Source of the DNA: an uncultured Lachnospiraceae bacterium
Lineage (GTDB): Bacteria; Bacillota_A; Clostridia; Lachnospirales; Lachnospiraceae
Assembly: GCA_947178085.1 (NCBI GenBank)
Contig: CAMWWS010000172.1
Span: forward strand, 1-6,252
Direction: 5' to 3'
DNA length: 6,252 nt
Numbering within the stretch: position 1 is the first letter of the stretch; each line of letters begins with the position of its first letter. Position numbers and translations under genes: made by a program. Positions 5,403 to 6,252 of this stretch are shown here, one piece after another. Below the pieces are notes generated by a model. The model saw only the letters and a program-made list of their open reading frames with translations, had not been told where the DNA came from and searched no databases.

Positions 5403-6252
5403 ATGGAATTGACATTAAAGCAAATAACAAAGAAGTTTGGGAGAAAAAGAGCGGTAGACCGTATGGATATAACGCTTTCCCATGGCGTATACGGACTGCT
5501 TGGGGCGAATGGCGCAGGTAAAACCACTCTTATGCGGATGATATGCGGCGTTTTAAATCCATCGGAGGGTGAAATTCTGTTGGATGGTCACAATATCCGG
5601 GAATACGGAGATAATTACCGAAGTTTACTTGGTTACTTACCTCAGGACTTTGGATATTATCCGGATTTTACTGCCAAAGAATTTATGCATTATATTGCTG
5701 CTCTAAAAGGATTAAGTGACAAGAAGGCAAGGCATTTGACTAAAGAGCTTCTTGAAATAGTGAGTCTGTCAGATGTTGCAGATAAAAAGATCCGCACATT
5801 TTCAGGAGGAATGAAGCAGCGTCTGGGTATAGCTCAGGCGGTAATCAACAATCCGAAAATTCTGGTTCTGGATGAGCCTACAGCGGGGCTTGATCCCAAA
5901 GAAAGAGTGCGTTTCCGTAATCTGATTGCCGATTTTTCCAAAGACAAGATTGTAATTTTGTCTACACATATTGTTTCGGATGTTGAGTATATTGCGGATA
6001 CCATACTGATGATGAAAAGCGGGAAACTCCTTTTGCGGGGAACGGTTGAAAGAGTAACTGATTCCATGCTGGGAAAAGTCTGGAAATATGTGGCTGATGA
6101 AAGAGGTGCTAGCCGGATAAGTGAACTCTTTTGTGTGGCGAATCTGCACCATCTTGAAGATGGAAATATTGAAGTCAGGGTTATAAGCGACGACCGTCCG
6201 TTTGCGGAGGCGGTTCCAATGCAGCCGACGCTGGAAGATTTGTATCTTTATC
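5403..6252 (+). CDS. ABC transporter ATP-binding protein, 3' end outside the window
   Basis: At least 283 residues are visible, open to the window edge. All ABC ATPase motifs are present in order: Walker A GANGAGKT (34-41), Q-loop Gln81 in YLPQDFG, signature SGGMKQ (134-139), Walker B ILVLDEP (153-159, with Glu158), D-loop AGLDP (161-165) and H-loop His189 in STH. The domain is a full nucleotide-binding domain plus a C-terminal extension of about 70 residues, ending in TLEDLYLY, the region where multidrug, antibiotic-peptide and ABC-2 type exporter ATPases normally end. Only a few residues should be missing. There is no membrane segment, so it needs a separate permease, expected just past the right edge. 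It follows the two-component system by 155 bases. ATPases placed this way commonly power export of, or immunity to, antimicrobial peptides, with the sensor controlling expression. The substrate cannot be read from the sequence. Confidence 0.93.
   Translation, partial: MELTLKQITKKFGRKRAVDRMDITLSHGVYGLLGANGAGKTTLMRMICGVLNPSEGEILLDGHNIREYGDNYRSLLGYLPQDFGYYPDFTAKEFMHYIAALKGLSDKKARHLTKELLEIVSLSDVADKKIRTFSGGMKQRLGIAQAVINNPKILVLDEPTAGLDPKERVRFRNLIADFSKDKIVILSTHIVSDVEYIADTILMMKSGKLLLRGTVERVTDSMLGKVWKYVADERGASRISELFCVANLHHLEDGNIEVRVISDDRPFAEAVPMQPTLEDLYLY

Noticed and set aside
5261..5521. Possible 86-residue gene or peptide precursor between kinase and ABC gene
   Set aside because: The frame runs through the terminator hairpin and 119 bases into the ABC gene, has no ribosome site before ATG 5261, and shows no leader or double-glycine motif.
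5802..6152. Minus-strand frame of 116 residues opposite the ABC gene
   Set aside because: The plus strand there encodes the signature, Walker B and H-loop motifs of the ABC ATPase, so the minus frame is a shadow.

Overview
The window reads as a low-GC Firmicute chromosome, most likely a clostridium of the Lachnospiraceae type. The signs are AT-rich codon use, strong Shine-Dalgarno sequences (GGAGGG, AAGGAGG), a consensus sigma-A-type promoter, and an AgrA/AgrC-like LytTR regulator with an HPK10-type kinase. The taxon is inferred from style, not from any marker gene.

Bases 1-1660, plus strand, form one transcription unit of three genes with no recognisable family. The first enters from the left edge. 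It has an acidic decapeptide-repeat region and appears broken by a single-base frameshift at a GGGG run (261-264). It is followed by a 134-residue soluble protein and a 204-residue protein with one membrane helix at each end. A clean intrinsic terminator that begins within the last stop codon closes the unit. The layout (short unrelated proteins, strong ribosome sites, short gaps) looks like accessory cargo, but nothing seen gives a function.

Bases 1687-2859, minus strand, hold a cytoplasmic serine hydrolase of the beta-lactamase/class C fold (family VIII esterase-like). It converges on the first unit and is clearly more GC-rich than it. A near-perfect promoter lies at 2912-2940.

Bases 2964-6252, plus strand, hold a divergently transcribed signalling and transport module: a LytTR response regulator, an overlapping multi-pass GHKL sensor kinase, an intergenic hairpin with a T tract, and an ABC transporter ATPase that runs off the right edge. 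The kinase probably senses an extracellular ligand through its membrane domain and phosphorylates the regulator at Asp60. The regulator would then act on nearby promoters, plausibly that of the ABC transporter. A 12-base element (GTTTGGGTnTAT) occurs upstream of both the regulator and the ABC gene and is a candidate for the shared control site. No signal peptide precursor, processing protease or permease gene is visible in the window; a permease may lie beyond the right edge.

No tRNA, rRNA, CRISPR array, insertion sequence or attachment site was recognised. No gene-free stretch exceeds 300 bases; the largest is 2860-3076, which is the divergent promoter region.
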